A stretch of 64,000 nucleotides of DNA from CAVVEC01 sp963747105 (GCA_963747105.1 CAVVEC010000016.1:868001-932000), one strand, 5' to 3'. Counted from the stretch's first letter, positions 56,292 to 64,000 are shown. Translations and numbers: made by a program. The notes: a model not told the origin generated them from the sequence alone.

Positions 56292-57461
56292 ATGAGCAAA
56301 GTTCGAGTTCTCGTTGGCACGCGCAAAGGCGCATTCATTCTCACCTCAGACGGCAAGCGCGAAGACTGGGATGTTAGCGGCCCCCATTTTGCGGGCTGGG
56401 AGATGTATCACCTGAAGGGGTCACCCGCCGATTCGAACCGCATTTACGCTTCGCAGACGAGCGACTGGTTCGGGCAGATCATTCAGCGATCCGATGACGG
56501 AGGCAAAACATGGCACCAGCCGGGGACTCCGCCAGGAGAACCATTGCCACAATGGCCCGCGAAGGCAAGCAATAAGTTCGTCTATGACGCAGCCGCGAAG
56601 CCGCTCACCACGCATCAGTGGTACGACGGCACGCAGCATCCGTGGGAGTTCAAGCGAGTCTGGCATCTGGAGCCGTCGCTCACCGATCCGGACACGGTCT
56701 ACGCGGGCGTGGAAGATGCCGCTATCTTCCGCTCAAGCGACGGCGGTGAGAGCTGGCAGGAACTCCCCGGACTGCGCGGCCACGGCACCGGCCCCAACTG
56801 GCAGCCGGGCGCCGGCGGCATGTGCCTGCACACCATCATTCTTGATCCCGGCAATCCGCAGCGGATGTGGATCGCCATCTCGGCGGCGGGCGCCTTCCGC
56901 ACCCACGACGGTGGCAAGACATGGAAGCCGATCAATCGTGGTCTCCGCTCGCAGTACATTCCCGACCCGAACGCGGAGATAGGCCATTGCGTTCACCACG
57001 TCGCTATGAATCCGACGCGCCCGGGCGTGATGTTTATGCAGAAGCATTGGGACGTGATGCGCAGCGACGACGCCGGCGACAACTGGAAAGAAGTCAGCGG
57101 AAATCTGCCGACTGACTTCGGTTTCGTCATTGAGGTTCACGCGCACGAACCGGAAACTATTTATGTTGTGCCGATCAAGAGCGACTCAGAGCACTTTGTG
57201 CACGAGGGCAAGCTGCGCGTCTACCGCAGCCGCACTGGCGGCAACGAGTGGGAGGCGCTCACCAAAGGCCTGCCGCAAAAGGATTGTTACGTGAATGTCC
57301 TGCGCGACGCCATGGCAGTAGATTCGCTCGACAAGTGCGGCATTTATTTCGGCACCAGCGGCGGACAGGTCTACGCCTCCCCCGACGCCGGAGATAGCTG
57401 GAATCCGATTGTGCGGGATCTGCCGACAGTGCTGTCGGTGGAGGTGCAGACGCTGGGGTGA
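56292..57461 (+). CDS. Asp-box/BNR-repeat propeller protein (sialidase-like)
   Basis: This 389-residue protein has at least five Asp-box motifs (SDDGGKTW, SSDGGESW, THDGGKTW, SDDAGDNW, SPDAGDSW) spaced along a propeller. The opening VRVLVGTRKGAFILTSDGKR is typical of the WD40/YVTN/BNR-repeat group annotated as exo-alpha-sialidase-like or glycosyl hydrolase. No signal peptide is present, so a cytoplasmic role is likely and true sialidase activity is doubtful. The start is ATG 56292 with GGAG 6 bases upstream, dropping a longer frame from 56205. Relatives commonly neighbour a MoaD/ThiS-like gene; here one follows at 58164 with a toxin-antitoxin pair in between. Confidence 0.75.
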   Translation: MSKVRVLVGTRKGAFILTSDGKREDWDVSGPHFAGWEMYHLKGSPADSNRIYASQTSDWFGQIIQRSDDGGKTWHQPGTPPGEPLPQWPAKASNKFVYDAAAKPLTTHQWYDGTQHPWEFKRVWHLEPSLTDPDTVYAGVEDAAIFRSSDGGESWQELPGLRGHGTGPNWQPGAGGMCLHTIILDPGNPQRMWIAISAAGAFRTHDGGKTWKPINRGLRSQYIPDPNAEIGHCVHHVAMNPTRPGVMFMQKHWDVMRSDDAGDNWKEVSGNLPTDFGFVIEVHAHEPETIYVVPIKSDSEHFVHEGKLRVYRSRTGGNEWEALTKGLPQKDCYVNVLRDAMAVDSLDKCGIYFGTSGGQVYASPDAGDSWNPIVRDLPTVLSVEVQTLG

Positions 57462-57480
57462 GATGGCGCCAAACTGAGTA

Positions 57481-57510
57481 TTGCCTCCTCTTCAGCGAAA
57501 GATATACAAT
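57481..57510 (+). promoter_or_regulatory. Candidate promoter of the toxin-antitoxin pair
   Basis: TTGCCT (57481-57486) and TACAAT (57505-57510), 18 bases apart, precede the antitoxin start by about 33 bases. TACAAT matches five of six -10 positions. Confidence 0.4.
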
Positions 57511-57519
57511 AGAAATGTA

Positions 57520-57533
57520 GATCATTCTTGATC
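57520..57533. promoter_or_regulatory. Possible operator palindrome of the toxin-antitoxin pair
   Basis: GATCA-TTCT-TGATC is a perfect 5-base inverted repeat between the candidate promoter and the ribosome site of the AbrB-type antitoxin. AbrB-like antitoxins usually bind such sites to repress their own operon; binding here is an inference. Confidence 0.4.
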
Positions 57534-57542
57534 GGAGGCATG

Positions 57543-57773
57543 ATGCAGGTTTCCAAATGGGGTAACAGTCTCGCGGTGCGGCTGCCGTCGGAAGTTGTGG
57601 AAGCTCTCAATTTGAAAGAGGGCGACCAGATCGAAATCAGGATCGCCGACAGGCGGGAATTTGAAGTACGCCGCGATCCCGCCCGGCAGCGAGCCCTCGA
57701 CCGTTTGCGCCGGCTGCGTCGTCCTTTACCGGATGGGTTTGTATTTGACCGGGCAGAGGCAAATGCACGCTAG
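57543..57773 (+). CDS. AbrB/MazE-type antitoxin
   Basis: A 76-residue protein starting MQVSKWGNSLAVRLPSEVVE with LNLKEGDQIEIRIADRR, the swapped-hairpin AbrB/SpoVT DNA-binding fold typical of MazE/VapB antitoxins. The C-terminal half is basic and would wrap and neutralise the toxin. GGAGG precedes ATG 57543; an ATG at 57540 is also possible. The stop overlaps the PIN-domain gene by 11 bases, the usual antitoxin-first arrangement. It probably represses the operon through the palindrome at 57520. Confidence 0.88.
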   Translation: MQVSKWGNSLAVRLPSEVVEALNLKEGDQIEIRIADRREFEVRRDPARQRALDRLRRLRRPLPDGFVFDRAEANAR

Positions 57774-58167
57774 GGACTTCCTCGATACAAACGTATTGAT
57801 CTACGCGGTGGCAAAGAACGATCCCCGCGCGTCCAAAGCCGAGGCACTACTCGCAAGCGGCGGCGTCGTTAGTATTCAATCCTTGAACGAGTTTGTCTCG
57901 GTGGCGCGTCGGAAGCTGGGTATGCCGTGGAAAGAAGTGAAAGAGTTTTTGGATCTCATTTGCATTCTGTGCCCTGATCCGGTTCCGATTTCGCTCGATA
58001 CCCACAAAGCAGCTCTGGCCATCGCGGAGAAGTACGGATACAGCAGCTACGATGCGCTGATAGCTTCCGCCGCGCTGGAGGCTGGGTGTAAGACACTCTA
58101 CTCCGAAGATTTGCAGGACGGACAAATCATCAACCGCCAACTCACGATTCGGAATCCATTTCAATGA
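57763..58167 (+). CDS. PIN-domain ribonuclease toxin (VapC-like)
   Basis: A 134-residue PIN-domain protein. The acidic metal-binding set is visible: DFLDTNVLIYA (first Asp), QSLNEFVSVA (Glu), SSYDALIASAALEAGC (third Asp) and LYSEDLQDGQ (fourth). It would cleave RNA unless bound by the AbrB-type antitoxin encoded just before it (11-base overlap). Its stop overlaps the next ATG (ATGA), so the MoaD-like gene may be translationally coupled to it. No frameshift is present, so the module looks intact. Confidence 0.88.
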   Translation: MHARDFLDTNVLIYAVAKNDPRASKAEALLASGGVVSIQSLNEFVSVARRKLGMPWKEVKEFLDLICILCPDPVPISLDTHKAALAIAEKYGYSSYDALIASAALEAGCKTLYSEDLQDGQIINRQLTIRNPFQ

Positions 58168-58463
58168 TGATCCGCCTCATACTGCCGCCACATTTGCGAA
58201 CGCTGGCGGGCGTCAACGGCGACGTGGAACTCGAAGTCGCAGGCCCCGTCACACAGCGCTCAGTCCTCGACGCGCTCGAGGCCCGCTATCCGATGCTGCG
58301 CGGCACCATCCGCGACCACGTTACCCAACAACGCCGCCCGTTCTTGCGTTTCTTCGCCTGCGAACAGGACCTTTCCCACGAATCACCGGACGCCCCGCTA
58401 CCCGACGCCGTCGTATCGGGGACGGAGCCATTTATTGTCCTGGGGGCTATTGCCGGCGGCTAG
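58164..58463 (+). CDS. MoaD/ThiS-family ubiquitin-like protein
   Basis: A 99-residue beta-grasp protein starting IRLILPPHLRTLAGVNGDVE and ending FIVLGAIAGG with the C-terminal Gly-Gly that is adenylated and thiocarboxylated in sulfur carriers. It is probably a sulfur carrier or a protein-modifier-like partner; no E1-like or MoaE gene is nearby. Its ATG overlaps the PIN toxin stop by four bases. In other genomes such genes often follow the Asp-box propeller, as recalled without a search, and here a toxin-antitoxin pair lies between them. Confidence 0.82.
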   Translation: MMIRLILPPHLRTLAGVNGDVELEVAGPVTQRSVLDALEARYPMLRGTIRDHVTQQRRPFLRFFACEQDLSHESPDAPLPDAVVSGTEPFIVLGAIAGG

Positions 58464-58495
58464 CCCGATTATTTCACGACAACTGGAATCCGGAA

Positions 58496-59512
58496 TCAGT
58501 CGGAATCCATGTCCGCATCCGATCCGAAGTAGGCGTGATTGACCTCGGTCGTGAATGGTTGCTGGATGCCTTCTATCGTCTTCTGCATGCGCTGCTGTCT
58601 GAGGGCGTTACTGATTTCCTGTTTTACGGCGTCCAGGGGGACGATTTCCCGGGAGTCAATCTTGTAGATGTAATGTCCCGTGGCATCACTAAGAACCTGC
58701 GACACTTGACCCGATCGCAATTCAAACACTGAGGCATGTGCGGGCGGTAATCCCCGGCGGCGCAGCTTGCCCAGGCTCGGGTTGGGAGAGTTAGGGCCGC
58801 TTGCGCCAGCTATTCCGTAAGCCTCCCTTTGCAGTTTGCTGAACTCTTCTCCGGCGGCGGCTCGGACGCGGAGAGCCTTGGCCTCTTTGGTCATCACATC
58901 TGCAGCATCTTTCGCCTGGCCTATACCTTCCTCATTCTGCTGCGTTTTCGGTGTCTTCTGGTTCGGGATGACGATGCGCTCCACGCTGACCTCTTCGAAA
59001 TCACCAAGATGTGCCTGATAGTAAAGCTCAATGTCTTTCTCCGGAACCCGCGCCGCGTCCTCCTGGATCTGACGGATCAATTCCTGCGACAGAATCTGAA
59101 GGCGGGCAAATGCAAGACGTTCCCCGAAGCGCGGTTTTTTATCCAATCCGCGTTGGTGAGCTTCGCGGGCCATCACCAAGAACTGGGCATACGCAGTGGC
59201 GAGTTGGCGCTTCGCTTCCGGCGCGGCTTCGGGCTGAACTGCATCTGCCAACCGTTCGAACTGAGCTCGAGTGACCACGGTTTTGCAGCTTGGAGCCGCA
59301 GTTCTCGCGTCTGGCTCCGGCGCGGCGCACAACCCTTGAATAGTCAAAACTGGTGACTCTGGAGCCACGGGGGAGGGAACCGCCATTGGTTCCGGTTGAT
59401 TCTGGTCGGCTGTCGCCGGCTGTCGGTTCCGTGACGCGGCAGGCACAGTCGGCCGCTGTTGCCCAGCTATCGTTCCAAGGAGAGTGAAAAGCAGGCAGAG
59501 AGCACGCATCAT
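58496..59512 (-). CDS. Secreted parvulin-type peptidyl-prolyl isomerase
   Basis: About 338 residues from ATG 59512, which has AAGGAG 5 bases upstream. The signal peptide is MRALCLLFTLLGTIAGQQ. A Pro-rich linker leads to an SurA/PrsA-like helical part (AQFERLADAVQPEAAPEAKR, FARLQILSQELIRQIQEDAA) and then the PPIC domain (EVSVERIVIPNQKTPKTQQN, LGKLRRRGLPPAHASVFELR, SDATGHYIYKIDSREIVPLD). It would help fold exported proteins in the periplasm. It is divergent from the PQQ-propeller gene. The C-terminus ends in an acidic tail (DADMDSD). Confidence 0.82.
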   Translation of the reverse strand: MMRALCLLFTLLGTIAGQQRPTVPAASRNRQPATADQNQPEPMAVPSPVAPESPVLTIQGLCAAPEPDARTAAPSCKTVVTRAQFERLADAVQPEAAPEAKRQLATAYAQFLVMAREAHQRGLDKKPRFGERLAFARLQILSQELIRQIQEDAARVPEKDIELYYQAHLGDFEEVSVERIVIPNQKTPKTQQNEEGIGQAKDAADVMTKEAKALRVRAAAGEEFSKLQREAYGIAGASGPNSPNPSLGKLRRRGLPPAHASVFELRSGQVSQVLSDATGHYIYKIDSREIVPLDAVKQEISNALRQQRMQKTIEGIQQPFTTEVNHAYFGSDADMDSD

Positions 59513-59584
59513 AAAAGCTCCTTCCGTGAAATAGGCAGGAAAAATCCTGCGCGCCGGCTCGATGGTGATTGCCGACAACTCGCG

Positions 59585-59614
59585 TTGGAGGCGGATCCCA
59601 TTCCAGTGTATAAT
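59585..59614 (+). promoter_or_regulatory. Candidate sigma-70 promoter of the PQQ-propeller gene
   Basis: TTGGAG (59585-59590) and a perfect TATAAT (59609-59614) are 18 bases apart, about 110 bases before ATG 59726. The -10 lies inside GTGTA-TAAT-TACAC, an inverted repeat that could be an operator. Confidence 0.45.
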
Positions 59615-59725
59615 TACACCCCTACAAGGTCACGGCTTCGGGGAAGTTCAGCGTGATCTACAATTTTTGCGCCCTCGGTCCCGTCTCAGAACGCTCCGCA
59701 TGAGTTGGCGGTGTTGAGGTGATTC

Positions 59726-61726
59726 ATGATTTGCGCTACGAGCAAGGTCCGCCCATTCGCTGTCCTCTTATGGCTCATCATTGCGGGCTTCGCGCCGGCG
59801 ATGGCTCAGGGGTTCCAAGGCGTATTCACGCAGCACAATGACATTTCACGAACCGGCCAAAACCTCAACGAGACCATCCTCACGCCGCAAAACGTAAGCT
59901 CCAGCAAATTCGGCAAATTATTTTCCTACACCGTGGACGGCCAGATTTACGGCCAACCGCTCTATGTTCCCAATGTGAGCATCCCCGGCCAGGGTGTGCA
60001 CAACGTGCTCTATGTGGCGACGGAATTGGACAGCGTCTTTGCGTTCGACGCCGACGGTCTCAGCAGCAGTCCCCTTTGGCAGGACAGCTTTATTGACCTG
60101 GCCCAGGGGATCGCACCCGTTCCTTGTTGGGGGTCCGAGTGTGGCGTCTACCCCTATTATGGGATAACGTCGACTCCTGTAATTGATCCCAGCTCGAATA
60201 CGATGTACCTGGTCTCCCGAGCCTATCAATCATCCACGGGCGCCGGGATCCAAAACCTGCACGCTTTGGACATCACTACGGGAGCGGAAAAATTCGGCGG
60301 CCCGGTCCCTCTTCAAGGTTCTGTGCCAGGAACCGGCCAGGGCAGTTACCAGGGCATGATTTCATACGACCCGCGAGGAAACGCACAGCGTGTGTCGCTA
60401 CTCCTGCTGAATGGCATCATCTACATCGGGTGCGCCGGAGTCAGGCACGGCTGGATTATGGCCTATGACGCCCACAGCTTGTTACAAACCGCCATTTTCA
60501 GTCCCTCACCGAACACCGTACGGTCTGGTGTGTGGCAGAGCGGAAATGGGTTGGCTGGCGACAGGTCCGGCCACATTTATGGGTCTACCGGCAACGGGCC
60601 GTTTGATGCTGATACCGGCGGCATCGATTATGGCGATACAGTTTTGAAACTGGACGCCAATCTCAATGTTGTGGACTATTTCACTCCGGGCGATCAGGCT
60701 TGCCGTTGGGCGCATGATGTGGACTTAGGCTCGTCTGGTCCGATGCTGTTACCTACCCAATCGGGAAAGTACCCCAACGAATTGCTCGCCTCCGGTAAAG
60801 GAGGACCTCCCTGCGATCCTCTGGGTTCGCCAATCTTTCTGCTCAATCAAGACAACCTGGGCAAGTATAGCTCTGGAGGCTGGATACAAAAAGTCGTCGG
60901 AGCGCCGCATGGCTACTGGGCAAGCCCAGCCTATTGGAATGGAAAAAATGGCGCGTCTATCTACAATGCCGGCATCACGAACGGCGGCGATTACCTCAAG
61001 ATGTACAGCGTGAGCAATGGATTGCTTTCTGCCATGCCGGTCTCCCAAAGCTCGAACCCCTTCCCGATCGGAGCTACCCCGTCGATCTCGGCGAATGGTA
61101 ATGTCGGTGGCATTGTGTGGGCCATCGAGCGCCAGGAATCCCTTGACGCTCGTCCCGGGCAACTGCCCGCGATTCTTTACGCCTATGATGCAACCAATGT
61201 ATCCACCATGCTTTACAACAGCGCCCAGAATGCCCCACGCGACCAGGGAGGCTGCGCGAACAAGTTTCAGGTTCCAACAATTGCCAATGGCAAGGTTTAC
61301 GTCGGAACTCAAAATGAAGTTGACGTGTTCGGGCTTCTCGGCCTGCATTCACCCGGACCCGGCGTAAGCCTTTCGAACCCGTGCTATACGTTCGTGGTGC
61401 AAGCGGTGGGAACAACGAGCAGCTATTTCCCATTTATTTTGACCAACAGCGGAAGCACGACGCTGACGATCGGCAGCATTACGATTGTGGGCATGAACGC
61501 CGCTGATTTTGCTCAAACCAACAACTGCCCAAGCCAACTGGCTGCCGGTGCCGGTTGCACGATTAGCGTTACGTTTACACCCTCAGCCGTCGGTCCGAGG
61601 ATTGCGCAAGTCCTCATCGCGGATGGCGCCGCTGGCAGCCCTCACAATGCTTATCTGACGGGGACTGGAATCCTGGTCAGTGACTTCGATTTAGCTGCAC
61701 ACCATACTTGCCGGAATTGCCTGTGA
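59726..61726 (+). CDS. Secreted PQQ-like beta-propeller with C-terminal HYDIN-type domain
   Basis: An exported protein of 666 residues. The signal peptide is VRPFAVLLWLIIAGFAPAMA. Residues about 30-530 form a PQQ/pyrrolo-quinoline-type propeller (SKFGKLFSYTVDGQIYGQPL, LYVATELDSVFAFDADG, TSTPVIDPSSNTMYLVSRAY, GNGLAGDRSGHIYGSTGNGP). The tail has an ASH/HYDIN-like repeat (FILTNSGSTTLTIGSITIVG, LAAGAGCTISVTFTPSAVGP), seen in choice-of-anchor D proteins. No enzyme residues are clear, so it may be a surface binding or adhesion protein. GAGGTG lies upstream of the ATG. The last 20 residues (DFDLAAHHTCRNCL) are unlike the repeat. Confidence 0.72.
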   Translation: MICATSKVRPFAVLLWLIIAGFAPAMAQGFQGVFTQHNDISRTGQNLNETILTPQNVSSSKFGKLFSYTVDGQIYGQPLYVPNVSIPGQGVHNVLYVATELDSVFAFDADGLSSSPLWQDSFIDLAQGIAPVPCWGSECGVYPYYGITSTPVIDPSSNTMYLVSRAYQSSTGAGIQNLHALDITTGAEKFGGPVPLQGSVPGTGQGSYQGMISYDPRGNAQRVSLLLLNGIIYIGCAGVRHGWIMAYDAHSLLQTAIFSPSPNTVRSGVWQSGNGLAGDRSGHIYGSTGNGPFDADTGGIDYGDTVLKLDANLNVVDYFTPGDQACRWAHDVDLGSSGPMLLPTQSGKYPNELLASGKGGPPCDPLGSPIFLLNQDNLGKYSSGGWIQKVVGAPHGYWASPAYWNGKNGASIYNAGITNGGDYLKMYSVSNGLLSAMPVSQSSNPFPIGATPSISANGNVGGIVWAIERQESLDARPGQLPAILYAYDATNVSTMLYNSAQNAPRDQGGCANKFQVPTIANGKVYVGTQNEVDVFGLLGLHSPGPGVSLSNPCYTFVVQAVGTTSSYFPFILTNSGSTTLTIGSITIVGMNAADFAQTNNCPSQLAAGAGCTISVTFTPSAVGPRIAQVLIADGAAGSPHNAYLTGTGILVSDFDLAAHHTCRNCL

Positions 61727-61900
61727 GCCTCGGCCACCTGTCTAAGGAACCTATAGCTTGATCGGCAGGGAGCAATGGCAAGCTATACCAACGACATTTC
61801 AGCAAACCGAACAACGAAAAGCACAGCCGAGTTTGTTCGATTTTCGTAACAGACCATGGGCACACGCGACATTCCTTAGTTTTCTGACTAAACTCTCAAC

Positions 61901-62650
61901 ATGAGCGCAACACCTGCACCTTCTGGATCCGTCGGGAGCGTACTACTTTTGTCCACGGATGCGGCAACCATCCAGCAACTGACCGAGTCGATGCGGCAAC
62001 TGGCGATGTCCCCGGAGATATGCGTTGAGGTGTCCGCCGCCCTCCTCCTATCGAACCGCCGAAAGTTTGAAGCCGTGATCGTTGATTTCCAGCTGGGGGA
62101 ACAAGCCAAGGCCCTCCTTGAGCAGATACGGCGCTCTTCCTCGAACCGAACCGCGGTAACGTTCACGATCAGCAACAGCGCTGCGGAGACGGCAATCGCC
62201 TTTGCAGCAGGTTCGAGTTTTGTGCTGGAGAGGCCACTTTCTCCGGCTTCGGTCAGCCGTACGTTGAAGGCTGCGTATGGACTCATCGTGCGCGAGCGGC
62301 GACGTTACTTCCGCTGTCCCATCGAGATTCCGGCCACAATTCGAAGACAAGACGCTCCGGAGGTTCACGGCCGGACGGTAAATATCAGCGAAGGTGGCAT
62401 GGCCATGAGTACTAGTGTTCCGCTCATGCCCGGCGTCCAGGTAAAGGTCCAATTCACCCTTCCGGGTCAGCAATCTCAGCTTGCGGCAGACTCAACGATC
62501 TGCTGGTGGGCCAGTGGTCATCTGGGACTACAATTCTCGCCTTTATCCTCGGAGGAAAGGTCGGAATTACAGGAATGGCTCTCGCGCCTGCTGGAACAGA
62601 ATCTTCCGGAATCCGTGGCTGAGAAGTTTCGAAAAGCAGATCTCGGTTGA
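61901..62650 (+). CDS. PilZ-domain protein with degenerate receiver-like N-domain
   Basis: A 249-residue cytoplasmic protein. Residues about 1-125 resemble a receiver fold (GSVLLLSTDAATIQQLTESM, FEAVIVDFQLGEQAKALLEQ), but the Lys motif reads VLERPLSPAS, so phosphorylation is doubtful. Residues about 130-235 are a PilZ domain with the c-di-GMP signatures RERRRYFRCPIEIPA and NISEGGMAMST and a GLQFSPLSSEERSELQEWL ending. It probably senses c-di-GMP and could influence EPS or motility, a useful link to the polysaccharide locus although 31 kb away. No operon partner is apparent. Confidence 0.82.
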   Translation: MSATPAPSGSVGSVLLLSTDAATIQQLTESMRQLAMSPEICVEVSAALLLSNRRKFEAVIVDFQLGEQAKALLEQIRRSSSNRTAVTFTISNSAAETAIAFAAGSSFVLERPLSPASVSRTLKAAYGLIVRERRRYFRCPIEIPATIRRQDAPEVHGRTVNISEGGMAMSTSVPLMPGVQVKVQFTLPGQQSQLAADSTICWWASGHLGLQFSPLSSEERSELQEWLSRLLEQNLPESVAEKFRKADLG

Positions 62651-62782
62651 GATCGATTCCGGAGTGTTTCTGGTTGCGGCTGCGCATGTTCTCAGTCAGG
62701 ACTGACTGCCGCGCCCTTCCGTCACACAGATTGGTGACCCCGGTCACAGCAGGGCTGTGAGCCAGCGGCTACCATTTCTGGC

Positions 62783-63941
62783 ATGCCTACGGTCGAACGA
62801 ACGTTCGAACAATGCCAGGATCTGATCGCGGACCTCAGTTTCGAGCGCGTCCATCGCTGGAAAGACGAGCATCCGGGCGCGAAAGCCATCGGCTATTTCC
62901 CGGTCTATGCCCCGCTGGAGATCATCCACGCGTGCGGCATGCTGCCGGTGGGGTTGAACGGCGCCGGCGACCGGCTGGACATCCAGTACGCCGACGCCCG
63001 CTTCGGATCGTTCATCTGCTCCATCGTCAAGACGACGCTGGAAATGGCCATGACCGACCACTCAAGCCGCTGGATGGAATGCTGTTCAGTCCACCATCTG
63101 CGACTCGGCACGCAATCTCTGCTTCGTGATGAAGCGCAACTTTCCCAGATTGTACGTGGACTTCCTTCACCTGCCGCACAACCCGGTTCCGCGGCCAGCG
63201 TCGATTTCCTGCCAGCGAATATGCGCCGGCTCGACCAGCAATTGGAGGAATCGGCGGAGGCAATACCGACGGACGAGGGCTTGCGCCGCGCCATCGCTCT
63301 GTATAACGAAAACCGGCAACTGATCCGGCAACTGTATGCCTTCCGCGCGCAGAAGCCTCATTTGCTGCGGACTTGGGAGTTTACGTGCTGGTTCGAGCGG
63401 GAAACTTCATGCCCGTGGAGGAGCATAACGTGCTTCTGGAAGAGTCGCTGGAAGCAACTCCCACAGCGGTCGGGCAAGCCGAGAGATTCGATCCGGGTGG
63501 TGGTAGAAGGTGCGTTCTGCGAACAGCCTCCCCTTGATCTCATCAAGCTGGTGGAAGAGGCCGGCTGCTACGTGGTCGATGACGACTTCGTCATCGGCCA
63601 GAGCTGGTTTGTAGAAGATGTCCCGGTGGATGGAGACCCGATTCATCGGGCTGGCGGAGAGCTACGTCAATCGCGCCGTGTATTCTTCGGTCCGCCACGA
63701 TTTCCGGCGCCCCGCGGCGAAGGCCTCGCAGAAAAGGTGAAAAGCTTACGGGCAGATGCGGTGCTTTTTTTGATCGCCAAGTTCTGCGAGCCCGGCCTAC
63801 TTCGACTACGTGCTTTTCAAGAGAAAGCTGGAGGAGCTCAGCGTCCCGCATCTCCTGCTGGAATTCGAGGAAAAGCAGTTCACATTCGATCGCGTACGCA
63901 CCGAAGTGGAGACCTTCGTGGAGTCGCTGGTCTTTGATTAG
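62783..63941 (+). CDS. 2-hydroxyacyl-CoA dehydratase/benzoyl-CoA reductase subunit, about eight frameshifts
   Basis: A HgdB/BcrB-like iron-sulfur subunit. It opens VERTFEQCQDLIADLSFERV, then IGYFPVYAPLEIIHACGMLP and GSFICSIVKTTLEMAMTDH. The frame then moves about eight times (near 63061, 63092, 63197, 63380, 63484, 63640, 63735 and 63797). Restoring single bases gives TICDSARNLCFVMKRNFPR, EFYVLVRAGNFMPVEEHNV, AESYVNRAVYSSVRHDF and IAKFCEPAYFDYVLFKRKL in the right order, with Cys residues typical of the [4Fe-4S] site, and a stop at 63941. Several breaks sit in homopolymers (TTT, AAAA). No in-frame stops by substitution were seen, so sequence error is likelier than decay. Reconstructed length is about 386 residues. 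Confidence 0.7.
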
Positions 63942-63985
63942 CCGGGCTTTGCCCGGTTGGCCCAACGCAAAGAGGATGGTGACGA

Positions 63986-64000
63986 ATGGGTGAAGTCAAA
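63986..64000 (+). CDS. Start of a further gene, cut by the window edge
   Basis: ATG 63986 begins MGEVK and runs off the window. GAGGATG-type sequence 9 bases upstream could be a ribosome site. From the operon logic of dehydratases and benzoyl-CoA reductases the next gene is probably the partner subunit or ATPase, but five codons do not prove it. Confidence 0.35.

Noticed and set aside
56292..57461. True secreted sialidase
   Set aside because: It has Asp-box repeats but no signal peptide, and the Arg triad expected of sialidases could not be recognised.

Overview
The window looks like chromosomal DNA of a soil-type Acidobacteriota, probably class Terriglobia. The reasons are a giant Oar-like TonB-dependent receptor with an N-terminal carboxypeptidase-regulatory-like domain followed by surface lipoproteins with HYDIN/'choice-of-anchor D'-type repeats, many secreted propeller and hydrolase proteins, an ECF42-type sigma factor with YCII (DGPF) partners, and an exopolysaccharide locus of the kind linked to exosortase (PEP-CTERM) systems. 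This taxonomic call is an inference from gene content. No rRNA, CRISPR array, phage or insertion sequence was found. There is one tRNA gene, tRNA-Val(CAC).

Positions 1-31,000 are a large cell-surface polysaccharide locus. It begins with a glycosyltransferase cut by the window edge. Next come an asparagine-synthase-like protein with a decayed glutaminase domain, a fusion of a FemAB/GNAT-like domain with a polysaccharide deacetylase, an ATP-grasp ligase, two tandem alkaline-phosphatase-superfamily enzymes, a Wzx-type flippase and a GT2 glycosyltransferase. A mixed-strand middle part holds two methyltransferases, a large YetA/PcRGLX-like putative lyase, a secreted propeller, a sulfotransferase, a secreted esterase-like protein and an overlapping MBOAT/SGNH O-acylation pair. 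The locus ends with a class III aminotransferase, a GT4 glycosyltransferase, a PaaK/CapK-like adenylating ligase and a complete-type asparagine synthase. Together they suggest a glycan that is polymerised, exported and decorated with acyl, sulfate, methyl and perhaps amide or amino groups.

Positions 31,000-47,400 hold secreted and surface proteins: a beta-helix protein, two alpha/beta hydrolases, a PstS-like binding protein, the TonB-dependent receptor with two adjacent lipoproteins, and a secreted protein whose C-terminus resembles a degenerate PEP-CTERM tail. Positions 47,500-51,500 hold housekeeping genes (rpoD and a DEAD-box helicase). Positions 51,500-57,500 hold an ECF42 sigma/YCII/VOC cassette and an Asp-box propeller. 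After that come an AbrB-type antitoxin/PIN toxin pair, a MoaD/ThiS-like protein, a parvulin isomerase, a PQQ-type propeller, a PilZ protein and the start of a benzoyl-CoA-reductase/2-hydroxyacyl-CoA-dehydratase operon.

A caution applies to the whole window. At least ten conserved genes, including rpoD, are interrupted only by single-base insertions or deletions, often in homopolymers, and reading across them restores clean proteins. About 21 such events were traced by eye, eight of them in the last 1.2 kb. Residual sequencing or assembly error is the most likely cause, so these genes are annotated as single CDSs spanning the breaks.
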